DNA from: DSPP01 sp964607165
Lineage (GTDB): Bacteria > Zixibacteria > MSB-5A5 > DSPP01
DNA: 26,918 nt
Reading direction: 5' to 3'
Assembly: GCA_964607165.1 (NCBI GenBank)
Contig: CAZSIT010000031.1
Location: 1-26,918 of the forward strand
The notes beneath the pieces were generated by a model. The model was given only the letters and a program-made list of their open reading frames with translations. It was not told where the DNA came from and made no database searches. Shown here piece by piece: positions 1 through 6,851 of the stretch; within the stretch, counting starts at the first letter, position 1, and the number at the start of each line of letters is the position of its first letter. The position numbers and the translations under genes were made by a program.

Positions 1-97
1 TACCCAGGTTCAAATCTTCAGCCAGATAGACCGCCCCCATTCCCCCTTCGCCTAATTTCTCGAGGATTTTATAATGTGAAATAGTCTGGCCAATCAT
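1..97 (-). CDS. Ser/Thr protein kinase, N-terminal fragment (runs off left edge)
   Basis: Reading the minus strand from an ATG at 97 gives 32 codons beginning MIGQTISHYKILEKLGEGG and continuing MGAVYLAEDLNLG. This is the start of a eukaryote-type (Hanks, Pkn/PknB) kinase domain. The ATP-binding glycine loop GEGGMGAV is visible at residues 17-24; the VAIK lysine and catalytic loop lie outside the window. Family members phosphorylate Ser/Thr residues of regulators and often carry C-terminal sensor repeats, which cannot be judged here. The start is chosen because this family very often begins with MIGQTIxxYKI just before the glycine loop. It is divergent from the aldehyde dehydrogenase. Family identity is secure; the target is unknown. 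Confidence 0.9.
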   Translation of the reverse strand, partial: MIGQTISHYKILEKLGEGGMGAVYLAEDLNLG

Positions 98-335
98 AAG
101 TTTGTAATAAGTTAACCTGCCATTACATCTTCCGTCAACCCCTTTCTCCCTTGCCAAACCGGTTTTAAAGTGTAAATTTACCCTTCCAGAGCCCTTAAGG
201 ATGGAGGGTTACTTGCTGGGTTTTGAGGTTCGAAAATATGATTTGTAAAGCTGAACATAGGTAAGACCGATATTGTAGGGGCGTATTGCAATACGCCCCT
301 ACCAAAACGCAAAATTCGATATTGCGGGAGGAAGA
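98..335. other. Divergent intergenic region between kinase and aldehyde dehydrogenase
   Basis: No convincing coding sequence is seen here. The region must hold promoters for two divergent genes. A possible sigma-70-like pair for the rightward gene is TTGCTG at 213-218 and TATGAT at 237-242 with an 18-nt spacer, but the -35 match is poor. The rightward gene has a clear ribosome-binding site GGGAGGA at 326-332. The only striking element is the perfect palindrome at 275-302, listed separately. It lies between the candidate promoter and the start codon, so it would be transcribed into the leader. Confidence 0.5.
275..302. repeat. Perfect 28-bp palindrome, GTAGGGGCG repeat family
   Basis: The 14-base arm GTAGGGGCGTATTG is followed directly by its exact reverse complement, giving a 28-bp perfect inverted repeat with no spacer. 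The half-motif GTAGGGGCG recurs at 23738 and 23830, and a degenerate relative lies near 2019-2041, all in intergenic DNA. This pattern fits a dispersed REP-like or MITE-like palindromic element. It is not followed by a T-run, so a Rho-independent terminator is unlikely. It sits in the 5' leader of the aldehyde dehydrogenase gene and could form an mRNA hairpin. Confidence 0.8.
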
Positions 336-1835
336 ATGCCAAAAGCAAAGGTTTATAAAAATTATATTAACGGCGAATGGGTGGAATCCGGCTCGGGGGA
401 GACTTTTGAAAACCGCAACCCGGCGGATAAACGGGATTTAATCGGTTTATTCCAGCGCTCCAATCAGGATGATGTCAATGCTGCCGTCGAAGCGGCTAAA
501 AATGCTTTCAACGGCTGGCGGTTGTATCCCGCGCCGCGGCGGGCGGAAATACTTTTCCGCATAGCCGAAATTCTGGTGCAAAAAAAGGAAGAATTCTCCC
601 GCGATATGACCCGCGAGATGGGAAAGGTTTTAAAGGAAACCCGCGGCGACGTGCAGGAAGCGATTGATATGTCCTACTATATGGCCGGTGAGGGCCGCCG
701 CCAGTTTGGACAGACCACGCCGTCTGAATTGCCAAATAAATTTATGATGTCGCTGCGTATGCCGATTGGGGTTTGTGCGCTGATTACTCCCTGGAATTTT
801 CCGATGGCCATTCCTTCCTGGAAATTGATGCCGGCCTTGATTCTGGGGAATACCGTGGTTTTCAAACCCGCCACTGATACGCCGCTTTCGGCTTACAACC
901 TGGTCAAAGCCTGCGAGGATGCCGGCCTGCCCAAAGGGGTGCTAAATTTTGTAAGCGGTACAGGTTCAGAGGTCGGTACTCCTTTGATGAACCACAACGA
1001 CGTAAAGATGGTCAGTTTCACCGGTTCGACCGCCGTCGGCAAGACCGTTGCCGAGGCCTGTTCCTCCAGTTTCAAACACACCAATTTGGAAATGGGCGGT
1101 AAAAACGCCATTCTGGTGATGGACGACGCTAAAATCGATTTGGCTGTCGAGGGAGCGGTCTGGGGCGGCTTTGGAACAACCGGCCAGCGCTGCACCGCCG
1201 CCAGCCGCGTGATTGTGCATAAGAAAGTGATAAAAGAGTTCACCCAAAAATTTATGGCACGGACCAAAGCTTTGCGGGTCGGCAATGGCTTGGATGCCAA
1301 GACAGAAATGGGGCCGTCCGTCAACGAAGGGCAGCTGGAAACGGTAATGAAATATGTTGAAATCGGCAAAAAAGAAGATGGGGCTAAATTATTGACTGGT
1401 GGGCATCGGCTGAACAAAGGAGATTACGCTCTCGGTAATTTCCACGAGCCGACCATCTTCGGCGGCGTGGGACCCGATATGCGCATCGCCCAGGAAGAAA
1501 TTTTCGGGCCCGTGGTGGCGGTAATCCCAACCAAATCTCTGGAGGAAGGCATCGAAATCATCAACAATACCGCCTACGGCCTTTCCGCCTCGATTTACAC
1601 GCAGGATGTCAACCGCGCTTTTATTGCAATGCGGGATGTCTATACTGGAATCTTTTACGTCAACGCCTCCACCATCGGAGCCGAAGTGCACCTGCCATTC
1701 GGCGGTACCAAGCAAACCGGCAACGGCCACCGCGAAGCCGGACAGGCGGCCTTGGATGTTTTTTCGGAGTGGAAAGTTTTGTACATCGATTATTCGGGCA
1801 AATTGCAAAAAGCCCAGATAGATGTAGAAAATTAA
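336..1835 (+). CDS. NAD(P)-dependent aldehyde dehydrogenase
   Basis: This 499-residue protein is a full-length ALDH-superfamily enzyme, oxidising an aldehyde to the carboxylic acid with NAD(P)+. Landmarks are PWNFPMAIPSWK with the oxyanion Asn154, cofactor-binding FKPATDTP (Lys177), FTGSTAVGK, the general base Glu252 in LEMGGKNA, and the nucleophile Cys286 in GQRCTAASR. Glu and Cys are 34 residues apart, as in the classical enzymes. Thr180 occupies the position where strictly NAD-dependent members usually have Glu, so NADP use is possible. The sequence is closest in feel to semialdehyde dehydrogenases such as the alpha-ketoglutarate semialdehyde or aminoadipate semialdehyde types, but the substrate cannot be fixed. 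The ATG follows GGGAGGA at 326-332. It is monocistronic as far as visible, with 239 nt before the next gene. Confidence 0.93.
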   Translation: MPKAKVYKNYINGEWVESGSGETFENRNPADKRDLIGLFQRSNQDDVNAAVEAAKNAFNGWRLYPAPRRAEILFRIAEILVQKKEEFSRDMTREMGKVLKETRGDVQEAIDMSYYMAGEGRRQFGQTTPSELPNKFMMSLRMPIGVCALITPWNFPMAIPSWKLMPALILGNTVVFKPATDTPLSAYNLVKACEDAGLPKGVLNFVSGTGSEVGTPLMNHNDVKMVSFTGSTAVGKTVAEACSSSFKHTNLEMGGKNAILVMDDAKIDLAVEGAVWGGFGTTGQRCTAASRVIVHKKVIKEFTQKFMARTKALRVGNGLDAKTEMGPSVNEGQLETVMKYVEIGKKEDGAKLLTGGHRLNKGDYALGNFHEPTIFGGVGPDMRIAQEEIFGPVVAVIPTKSLEEGIEIINNTAYGLSASIYTQDVNRAFIAMRDVYTGIFYVNASTIGAEVHLPFGGTKQTGNGHREAGQAALDVFSEWKVLYIDYSGKLQKAQIDVEN

Positions 1836-2018
1836 GTTTTAGCTTATGAAATTCTTTAAATCAATCAGCTGCCCCGGGAAAAAAGAGGTTCCAGTCCATA
1901 CCCTTCCTTACTTACAAGGGGTAATCCGAATCGGCGGGTATCTTGTTTCCCAGCTCTGGTTGATGTCCGGCATCTGACTTTCCTTTTTTTTCGACGCTTT
2001 AGCAGAAGGTTGAAAAGA

Positions 2019-2041
2019 GGCGAGGCAAGCTCGCCCCTGCC
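2019..2041. repeat. Degenerate copy of GC-rich palindromic repeat
   Basis: GGCGAG (2019-2024), loop GCAAG, and CTCGCC (2030-2035) form a perfect 6-bp stem, followed by CCTGCC. On the other strand it reads GGCAGGGGCGAGCTTGCC, which resembles the GTAGGGGCG elements at 275 and 23738. It lies about 35 nt upstream of the first gene of the long block, so it would be in the leader if transcription starts upstream. Confidence 0.55.
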
Positions 2042-2063
2042 AGATTTTTGGAGAAAAGGAAAG

Positions 2064-2070
2064 AAAGGAG
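2064..2070 (+). promoter_or_regulatory. Ribosome-binding site fixing the start at 2075
   Basis: AAAGGAG precedes the ATG at 2075 by 4 nt. An in-frame TTG at 2048 would add nine highly charged residues and lacks a comparable site. The same AAAGGAGTAAAA arrangement precedes the aldolase gene at 24003. Confidence 0.75.
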
Positions 2071-2074
2071 TAAA

Positions 2075-3388
2075 ATGAAAAAAAGAGTTTTGATAATGGG
2101 AGCGGCGGGACGGGACTTTCATAACTTTAACACCGCTTTCCGCGGCAATAAAGATTACGTGGCAGTCTGCTTTACCGCCACGCAGATACCGAACATCGAA
2201 GACCGCAGATATCCGGCTCAATTGGCAGGCATTGGATACCCGAAAGGGATCCCGATTTACCCGGAAGAAAAGCTGGCGGAGATAATCAAAAAGCAAAAAA
2301 TTGATTTAGTGGCTTTTTCCTATTCCGACGTGCCGCATACCTACGTAATGCACAAGGCCTCGCAGGTTTTGGCTTTGGGAGCGAATTTTATACTACTGGG
2401 CCCAAAGGAAACCCAGTTGAAGGCCAAAGTTCCGGTGGTGGCGGTTTGCGCCGTTCGCACAGGCTCCGGCAAAAGCCAGACCACCCGCAAGGTATCTGAT
2501 ATACTAAAAAAGGCTAAGAAAAAAGTGGTAGTCGTCCGTCATCCAATGCCCTACGGAAATTTGGTAAAGCAGACCTGCCAGCGCTTTGCCACCGCCAAAG
2601 ACTTAGACAAGTATGATTGTACGATAGAAGAGCGGGAGGAATACGAACCGCATTTGGAGCGCAAAACGGTGGTGTATGCCGGAGTCGATTACGAAAAAAT
2701 CCTGCGTCAGGCGGAAAAAGAGGCGGACATCATTCTCTGGGACGGCGGCAACAACGATTTTCCGTTCTTCAAACCGGATTTGCTGATAACGGTGGTTGAC
2801 CCCCACCGCCCCGGTCACGAATTGGGATATTTCCCCGGTGAAACCAATCTTCGAGCGGCGGATGTTATCGTAATCAACAAAGTGGACACGGCCGCATTTG
2901 AAAACGTGCAAACGGTGCGCAAAAACGTGGAGCGGACTAATCCGGACGCGGTGATAATTGAGGCCGCCTCCCCCATCTTTGTGGAGGAGGGAGAAAAAAT
3001 ACGGGGCAAAAAAGTGTTGGTGATTGAAGATGGGCCAACCTTGACTCACGGCGAAATGGAATACGGTGCTGGCGTGGTCGCCGCCAGAAAATTCGGCGCC
3101 AAAGAGCTCATCGACCCGCGCCCGTATATTAAAGGGAGTTTGGTGGATGTTTATAAAAAGTACCCTCACATTGGGAAATTGCTCCCGGCGATGGGTTATG
3201 GTGAGGCGCAAATCAAAGATATGCAACGCACCATCAATAAAGTCCCGGCCGATTTGGTAATTGTCGCCACGCCGATTGATTTGGGGCGGCTTTTAACCGT
3301 CAAAAAGCCTTTGCTGCGGGTGCGCTACGAACTGGAAGAGCTGGGCAAGCCGGATTTAGAACAAGTTCTAACTCCGTTTTTGAAGTAA
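2075..3388 (+). CDS. Cyclic 2,3-diphosphoglycerate synthetase-like P-loop NTPase
   Basis: This 437-residue protein has an N-terminal Rossmann-like segment (KKRVLIMGAAGRDFHNFN, residues 2-19). A central P-loop AVRTGSGKSQTT follows, with Walker A Lys133, and then downstream P-loop elements ILWDGGNNDFPFF and VIVINKVD. This is the architecture of the predicted-GTPase family that includes archaeal cyclic 2,3-diphosphoglycerate synthetase, which closes 2,3-bisphosphoglycerate to the cyclic anhydride at the expense of ATP. The role of bacterial members is not established as far as I know, so the name is by family only. The start at 2075 is set by AAAGGAG. The carbamate kinase start lies one nt after its stop, implying co-translation. 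Confidence 0.8.
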   Translation: MKKRVLIMGAAGRDFHNFNTAFRGNKDYVAVCFTATQIPNIEDRRYPAQLAGIGYPKGIPIYPEEKLAEIIKKQKIDLVAFSYSDVPHTYVMHKASQVLALGANFILLGPKETQLKAKVPVVAVCAVRTGSGKSQTTRKVSDILKKAKKKVVVVRHPMPYGNLVKQTCQRFATAKDLDKYDCTIEEREEYEPHLERKTVVYAGVDYEKILRQAEKEADIILWDGGNNDFPFFKPDLLITVVDPHRPGHELGYFPGETNLRAADVIVINKVDTAAFENVQTVRKNVERTNPDAVIIEAASPIFVEEGEKIRGKKVLVIEDGPTLTHGEMEYGAGVVAARKFGAKELIDPRPYIKGSLVDVYKKYPHIGKLLPAMGYGEAQIKDMQRTINKVPADLVIVATPIDLGRLLTVKKPLLRVRYELEELGKPDLEQVLTPFLK

Positions 3389-3389
3389 A

Positions 3390-4331
3390 ATGAAACGGGC
3401 CGTGGTTGCCTTGGGGGGCAACGCCATATCTAAAGCGGGCGAGCCGGACACCATCGCCAACCAGTTTGCCAACACCCGCGCTTCTTTGGGCGGGATTGTC
3501 GAGCTCCTGCGCGAAGGGTACGATCTGGCCCTAAGCCACGGCAATGGCCCGCAGGTGGGCAACGCCATCCTCCGTGTAGAGCTTGCCGCCGATAAAGCTC
3601 CGATTCTGCCCCTCGGAATCTGCGTCGCCGATACCGAAGGCGGAATGGGCTATATGATTGCCCAGTCGCTGGACAACCGCTTAAAAAAAGAAGGGATTAA
3701 CCGACTGGTGGTTCCAATCGTCACCCAGGTTCTGGTGGATAAAGATGACCCTTCCATTTCCGACCCGACCAAGTTCATCGGCCAGTTTTATCCCAAAGAG
3801 GAAGCGGATGAACTTTCCAAAAAACGGGGCTGGAAAATGAAAAAAGACGCCAACCGCGGCTGGCGGCGGGTCGTTCCTTCTCCCAAGCCTTTGGAAATTA
3901 TCGAGAAGGAAGCCATAAAAATGCTGCTCGAAAAAAAAAACGTGGTCATCGCTGCCGGAGGCGGCGGCATTCCCGTTTATCGGATGCCGGACGGTTCCCT
4001 TGAAGGCGTAGACGCCGTGATTGACAAAGATCTTGCTTCCGCTGTTTTAGCCAAGGAAGTAGAAGCCGAATTGCTTTTGATTTTAACCGGAGTTGACCAG
4101 GTTGCCGTTAACTTCGGGCGTCTCGACCAGAAATTTTTAGAGAAATTAACTATCCAAGAGGCGCAAAAACACTTGGATGCCGGCGAATTTCCGCCCGGCA
4201 GTATGGGGCCGAAAATACAGGCGGCGATAAACTTTTTGCAAGCCGGCGGCAAAGAGGTTATAATTACTTCCATCGGTCAGGCCTATCCGGCCGTTTTGGG
4301 TAAAGCCGGAACGCATATTCTGCCCGATTAG
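3390..4331 (+). CDS. arcC: Carbamate kinase
   Basis: This 313-residue member of the amino-acid-kinase fold interconverts carbamate + ATP and carbamoyl phosphate + ADP. Family motifs run in order: ALGGNAIS near the N-terminus, SHGNGPQVGN (about residues 50-59), ADTEGGMGYMIAQSL, IAAGGGGIPV, EGVDAVIDKDLAS, LTGVDQV and PPGSMGPKIQAA. Length is normal for ArcC. No arginine deiminase or ornithine carbamoyltransferase accompanies it; instead it is one nt downstream of the cDPG-synthetase-like NTPase and one nt upstream of the CCA-adding enzyme. It may therefore work in carbamoyl-phosphate disposal other than the classical arginine deiminase pathway. A separate RBS is weak, suggesting translational coupling. 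Confidence 0.92.
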   Translation: MKRAVVALGGNAISKAGEPDTIANQFANTRASLGGIVELLREGYDLALSHGNGPQVGNAILRVELAADKAPILPLGICVADTEGGMGYMIAQSLDNRLKKEGINRLVVPIVTQVLVDKDDPSISDPTKFIGQFYPKEEADELSKKRGWKMKKDANRGWRRVVPSPKPLEIIEKEAIKMLLEKKNVVIAAGGGGIPVYRMPDGSLEGVDAVIDKDLASAVLAKEVEAELLLILTGVDQVAVNFGRLDQKFLEKLTIQEAQKHLDAGEFPPGSMGPKIQAAINFLQAGGKEVIITSIGQAYPAVLGKAGTHILPD

Positions 4332-4332
4332 T

Positions 4333-5718
4333 ATGCTGATTCGTGAAGAGGTGAACATAAATACCGCCATTGGTTCAAAAGTAGCCCGGACCATCCTGCA
4401 AAAAGGAAAACTGTATGAGGTCGGCGGCGCCGTGCGCGACCGGATGCTGGGCATTCCCCGCACGCAAAAAGACACCGATTACTTAGTAACCGGCATTCCT
4501 CTTCCGGAACTGATTTTGCTCCTGAAAAAATTCGGCTATGTCGATTTGGTCGGCCGCTTCTTTGGCGTCATCAAGTTCACCGACAAAGAAACGGGCGTTA
4601 CCTTTGACATTTCTCTTCCCCGCAAAGAAAAAAGCACCGGCTTGGGTCATAAAGATTTCGAGGTCGATTTCGACCCTTCCTTGCCGGTGGATGTCGATTT
4701 GGGCCGGCGTGATTTTACCATCAACGCAATGGCGCTCGAAGTGGCGGCCGAAAAGCTCATCGACCCTTTCGGCGGGCGGGACGATATCAAAGCCAAATTG
4801 GTGCGCCAGGTTTTTTCACAGGCGTTTGAGGAAGACCCCTTGCGGATGCTGCGCGCCGTTCAATTTGCATCGCGTTTCGATTTCGAAGTCGAGCAAAAAA
4901 CCTGGGAGCGCCTGTGCGCTTCGGCAAAGTTGATTGAATCCGTCGCCGCCGAGCGGATTGCAGAGGAGTTAAACAAACTAATGCAGCTCTCTCCCAAACC
5001 ATCGGTCGGTTTCAAGTTGATGCAAAAATCAGGGCTTTTGCAAATTATTCTGCCGGAATTAGCCGAAGGAGTGGGCGTAACCCAGCCCGGCGGCTATCAC
5101 CGCTGGGAAGTTTTTGAGCATTCGCTCTACGTTGTTGATGCGACACCGCCCAAGTTAAACGTCCGCTGGGCCTGTTTGCTGCACGACGTGGCCAAACCCC
5201 GCACCAAAGTGGAAACCGAAGACGGAGCGACTTTTTACGGTCACGAAAAGCTCGGTTCCAAATTGACTAAACAGATTTTGCGGCGGCTTAAATATTCCAA
5301 CGAGTTTATCGACCAGGTTTATTTGCTGGTGGACAAGCATATGTTCACCACCCAGGTGACCGACAAAGGGCTGCGCCGCCTGATTCGCAAAGTCGGCCCG
5401 GAATTGGTCTTTGACCTCCTCGAGCTTCGCCGGGCCGACGTATCCGGCCAGGGAATGGGCGGAAAAACGGATGACGTGGACGAGCTGGAAGCGCGCATCA
5501 AAGCCGAATTGGCAAAAAAGCCGCCATTTAGCCTCAAGGACTTGGCCATCAGCGGAATGGATATAATGGAAATTCTGCAAATTTCTCCCGGCCCGGCCGT
5601 CGGCAAAGTATTAAGTCACCTCCTGGAGCAGGTTTTGGACGAGCCAGCACTGAACGAAAAAGAAGTTTTGTTAAAGCTGGCAAAAGATTATTATAGGAAC
5701 TTGAAGGATGCCGAGTGA
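4333..5718 (+). CDS. cca: CCA-adding enzyme / poly(A) polymerase-type nucleotidyltransferase with HD domain
   Basis: This 461-residue class II tRNA nucleotidyltransferase-like enzyme adds or repairs the 3'-CCA of tRNA. Visible features are YEVGGAVRDRMLG (residues 28-40), the metal-binding pair Asp47 and Asp49 in KDTDYLV, RRDFTINAMAL, and the neck motif EEDPLRMLRAVQFASRF. A C-terminal HD phosphohydrolase domain follows with FEH (His263) and LLHDVAKPRT (His284-Asp285). Many bacterial CCA enzymes have this HD tail. Some organisms split CC- and A-adding activities or have a related poly(A) polymerase, and specificity is not resolvable by eye. The last four bases are shared with the GTG start of sucC (GTGA). 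Confidence 0.88.
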   Translation: MLIREEVNINTAIGSKVARTILQKGKLYEVGGAVRDRMLGIPRTQKDTDYLVTGIPLPELILLLKKFGYVDLVGRFFGVIKFTDKETGVTFDISLPRKEKSTGLGHKDFEVDFDPSLPVDVDLGRRDFTINAMALEVAAEKLIDPFGGRDDIKAKLVRQVFSQAFEEDPLRMLRAVQFASRFDFEVEQKTWERLCASAKLIESVAAERIAEELNKLMQLSPKPSVGFKLMQKSGLLQIILPELAEGVGVTQPGGYHRWEVFEHSLYVVDATPPKLNVRWACLLHDVAKPRTKVETEDGATFYGHEKLGSKLTKQILRRLKYSNEFIDQVYLLVDKHMFTTQVTDKGLRRLIRKVGPELVFDLLELRRADVSGQGMGGKTDDVDELEARIKAELAKKPPFSLKDLAISGMDIMEILQISPGPAVGKVLSHLLEQVLDEPALNEKEVLLKLAKDYYRNLKDAE

Positions 5719-6851
5719 ATTTCCACGAGTACCAGGCCAAGGAACTGTTTGCCCAAGCGGGCATTCCAATTCCGAAGGGGAAAGTAGCCAAAACACCGGA
5801 AGAGGCGTATCGGATAGCCTCCGAGTTTGGAAATACGGTGGTGGTGAAAGCCCAGGTGCATACCGGCGGGCGCGGCAAGGCAGGAGGCGTTAAACTTGCC
5901 AACACGCCCGAGGAAGCCAGAGAGAAAGCAACCGCCATTCTGGGAATGGATATTAGAGGATTTAAGGTTGAAAAAGTGTTAGTTACCGAAGCGGCTGACA
6001 TTGCTTCCGAGGCGTATTTGAGCGTGACACTGGACCGAGAAGCTAAAATGCCGGTTATTATCGCTTCCCCGGCGGGCGGGATTGAAATCGAAGAAGCGGC
6101 CAAACAGACCCCCGATAAAGTTTTGAAAGTGAGAGTAAATCCATTAACCGGCCTTCTCCCCTATCAAATGCGGCAGGTTTCAACCTTCCTCTACACAGAT
6201 AAAAATCATCGCAAGCAAGCTGAAGAAATTTTGAAAAAATTATGTGTCCTTTACTGGCAGGCCGATTTGAGCCTGGCCGAAATCAACCCGCTGGTCGTGA
6301 CCAAAAATGGCCGACTAATAGCCCTCGATGCAAAAGTGAGCATAGACGACAACGCCTTGGAGCGCCACCCCGAATTTGAAAAATACAAAGAGTTTTCCGG
6401 CAATGAAAAAATCGAGGATGAAGCCAAAAAAGCCGGGCTTTCTTTTGTGAAGTTGGACGGCAGCATCGGCTGCATCGTCAACGGCGCCGGCCTGGCGATG
6501 GCGACGATGGATTTGGTGAAGTTTTACGGCGGCCTTCCGGCCAATTTTCTGGACATCGGCGGCAGCTCCAATCCCGAAAAAGTGATTACTGCGATGAAAA
6601 TAATTCTGGCCGACCCGAACGTGAAGGCGATTTGCTTCAATATTTTCGGCGGCATCACCCGCGGCGATGATGTCGCCAACGGAATTGTCAAAGCCGTCAA
6701 CACCTTAAAGCCGAAGGTGCCGATTGCCATCCGCTTGGTGGGCACCAACGAAGATTTGGCCAAAGAAATTTTGCGCAAAGTAAACTTGAACGTCTATTCT
6801 TCTATGACCGAAGTCGTTAAAAAAGCGATTGAACTATCGAAAGCGGCGTAA
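5715..6851 (+). CDS. sucC: Succinyl-CoA synthetase (ADP/GDP-forming) beta subunit
   Basis: This 378-residue ATP-grasp subunit binds nucleotide and, with SucD, converts succinyl-CoA + NDP + Pi to succinate + CoA + NTP in the TCA cycle. Motifs are MNFHEYQAKELF at the N-terminus, VVVKAQVHTGGRGKAGGV (Lys45; GGRGKAGG 51-58), AEINPLVV, ANFLDIGGSS, FNIFGGITRGDDVA and AIRLVGTN. The GTG start at 5715 overlaps the cca stop and is supported by GAAGGA at 5703-5708 and by the family's conserved N-terminus. The stop overlaps the sucD ATG by one base (TAATG), giving tight coupling of the two subunits. Nucleotide preference (A versus G) is not assigned. Confidence 0.95.
   Translation: MNFHEYQAKELFAQAGIPIPKGKVAKTPEEAYRIASEFGNTVVVKAQVHTGGRGKAGGVKLANTPEEAREKATAILGMDIRGFKVEKVLVTEAADIASEAYLSVTLDREAKMPVIIASPAGGIEIEEAAKQTPDKVLKVRVNPLTGLLPYQMRQVSTFLYTDKNHRKQAEEILKKLCVLYWQADLSLAEINPLVVTKNGRLIALDAKVSIDDNALERHPEFEKYKEFSGNEKIEDEAKKAGLSFVKLDGSIGCIVNGAGLAMATMDLVKFYGGLPANFLDIGGSSNPEKVITAMKIILADPNVKAICFNIFGGITRGDDVANGIVKAVNTLKPKVPIAIRLVGTNEDLAKEILRKVNLNVYSSMTEVVKKAIELSKAA

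Larger units (their letters stand above)
1836..2074. other. Intergenic spacer before the 21-gene block
   Basis: No gene is supported in these 239 nt. A T-rich run (1981-1991) and a small hairpin with repeat-family sequence (2019-2041) are the visible structures. No good Rho-independent terminator is seen after the aldehyde dehydrogenase and no convincing promoter was found by eye. However, the long co-directional block starts here, so its promoter is expected in this stretch. Confidence 0.45.

Noticed and set aside
275..302. Palindrome as a Rho-independent terminator or a CRISPR repeat
   Set aside because: No T-run follows it, and there is no regular array of repeats and spacers. The related copies are scattered and decayed.
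1981..1991. T-rich run as terminator of the aldehyde dehydrogenase
   Set aside because: No GC-rich stem lies immediately before it, and it is about 150 nt past the stop codon.
2048..2074. Upstream TTG start for the cDPG-synthetase-like gene
   Set aside because: It would add a charged nonapeptide and contain the AAAGGAG site that clearly serves the ATG at 2075, where the conserved Rossmann N-terminus begins.
2603..3226. Long minus-strand frame opposite the cDPG-synthetase-like gene
   Set aside because: It is a shadow of a well-supported + strand gene, with no family motifs or RBS. The same applies to other antisense frames such as 893-1417, 5549-6103 and 20951-21613.
3390..4331. Aspartate or acetylglutamate kinase instead of carbamate kinase
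   Set aside because: The HGNGPQVGN, ADTEGGMGY and PPGSMGPKI motifs and the length are specific to carbamate kinase.
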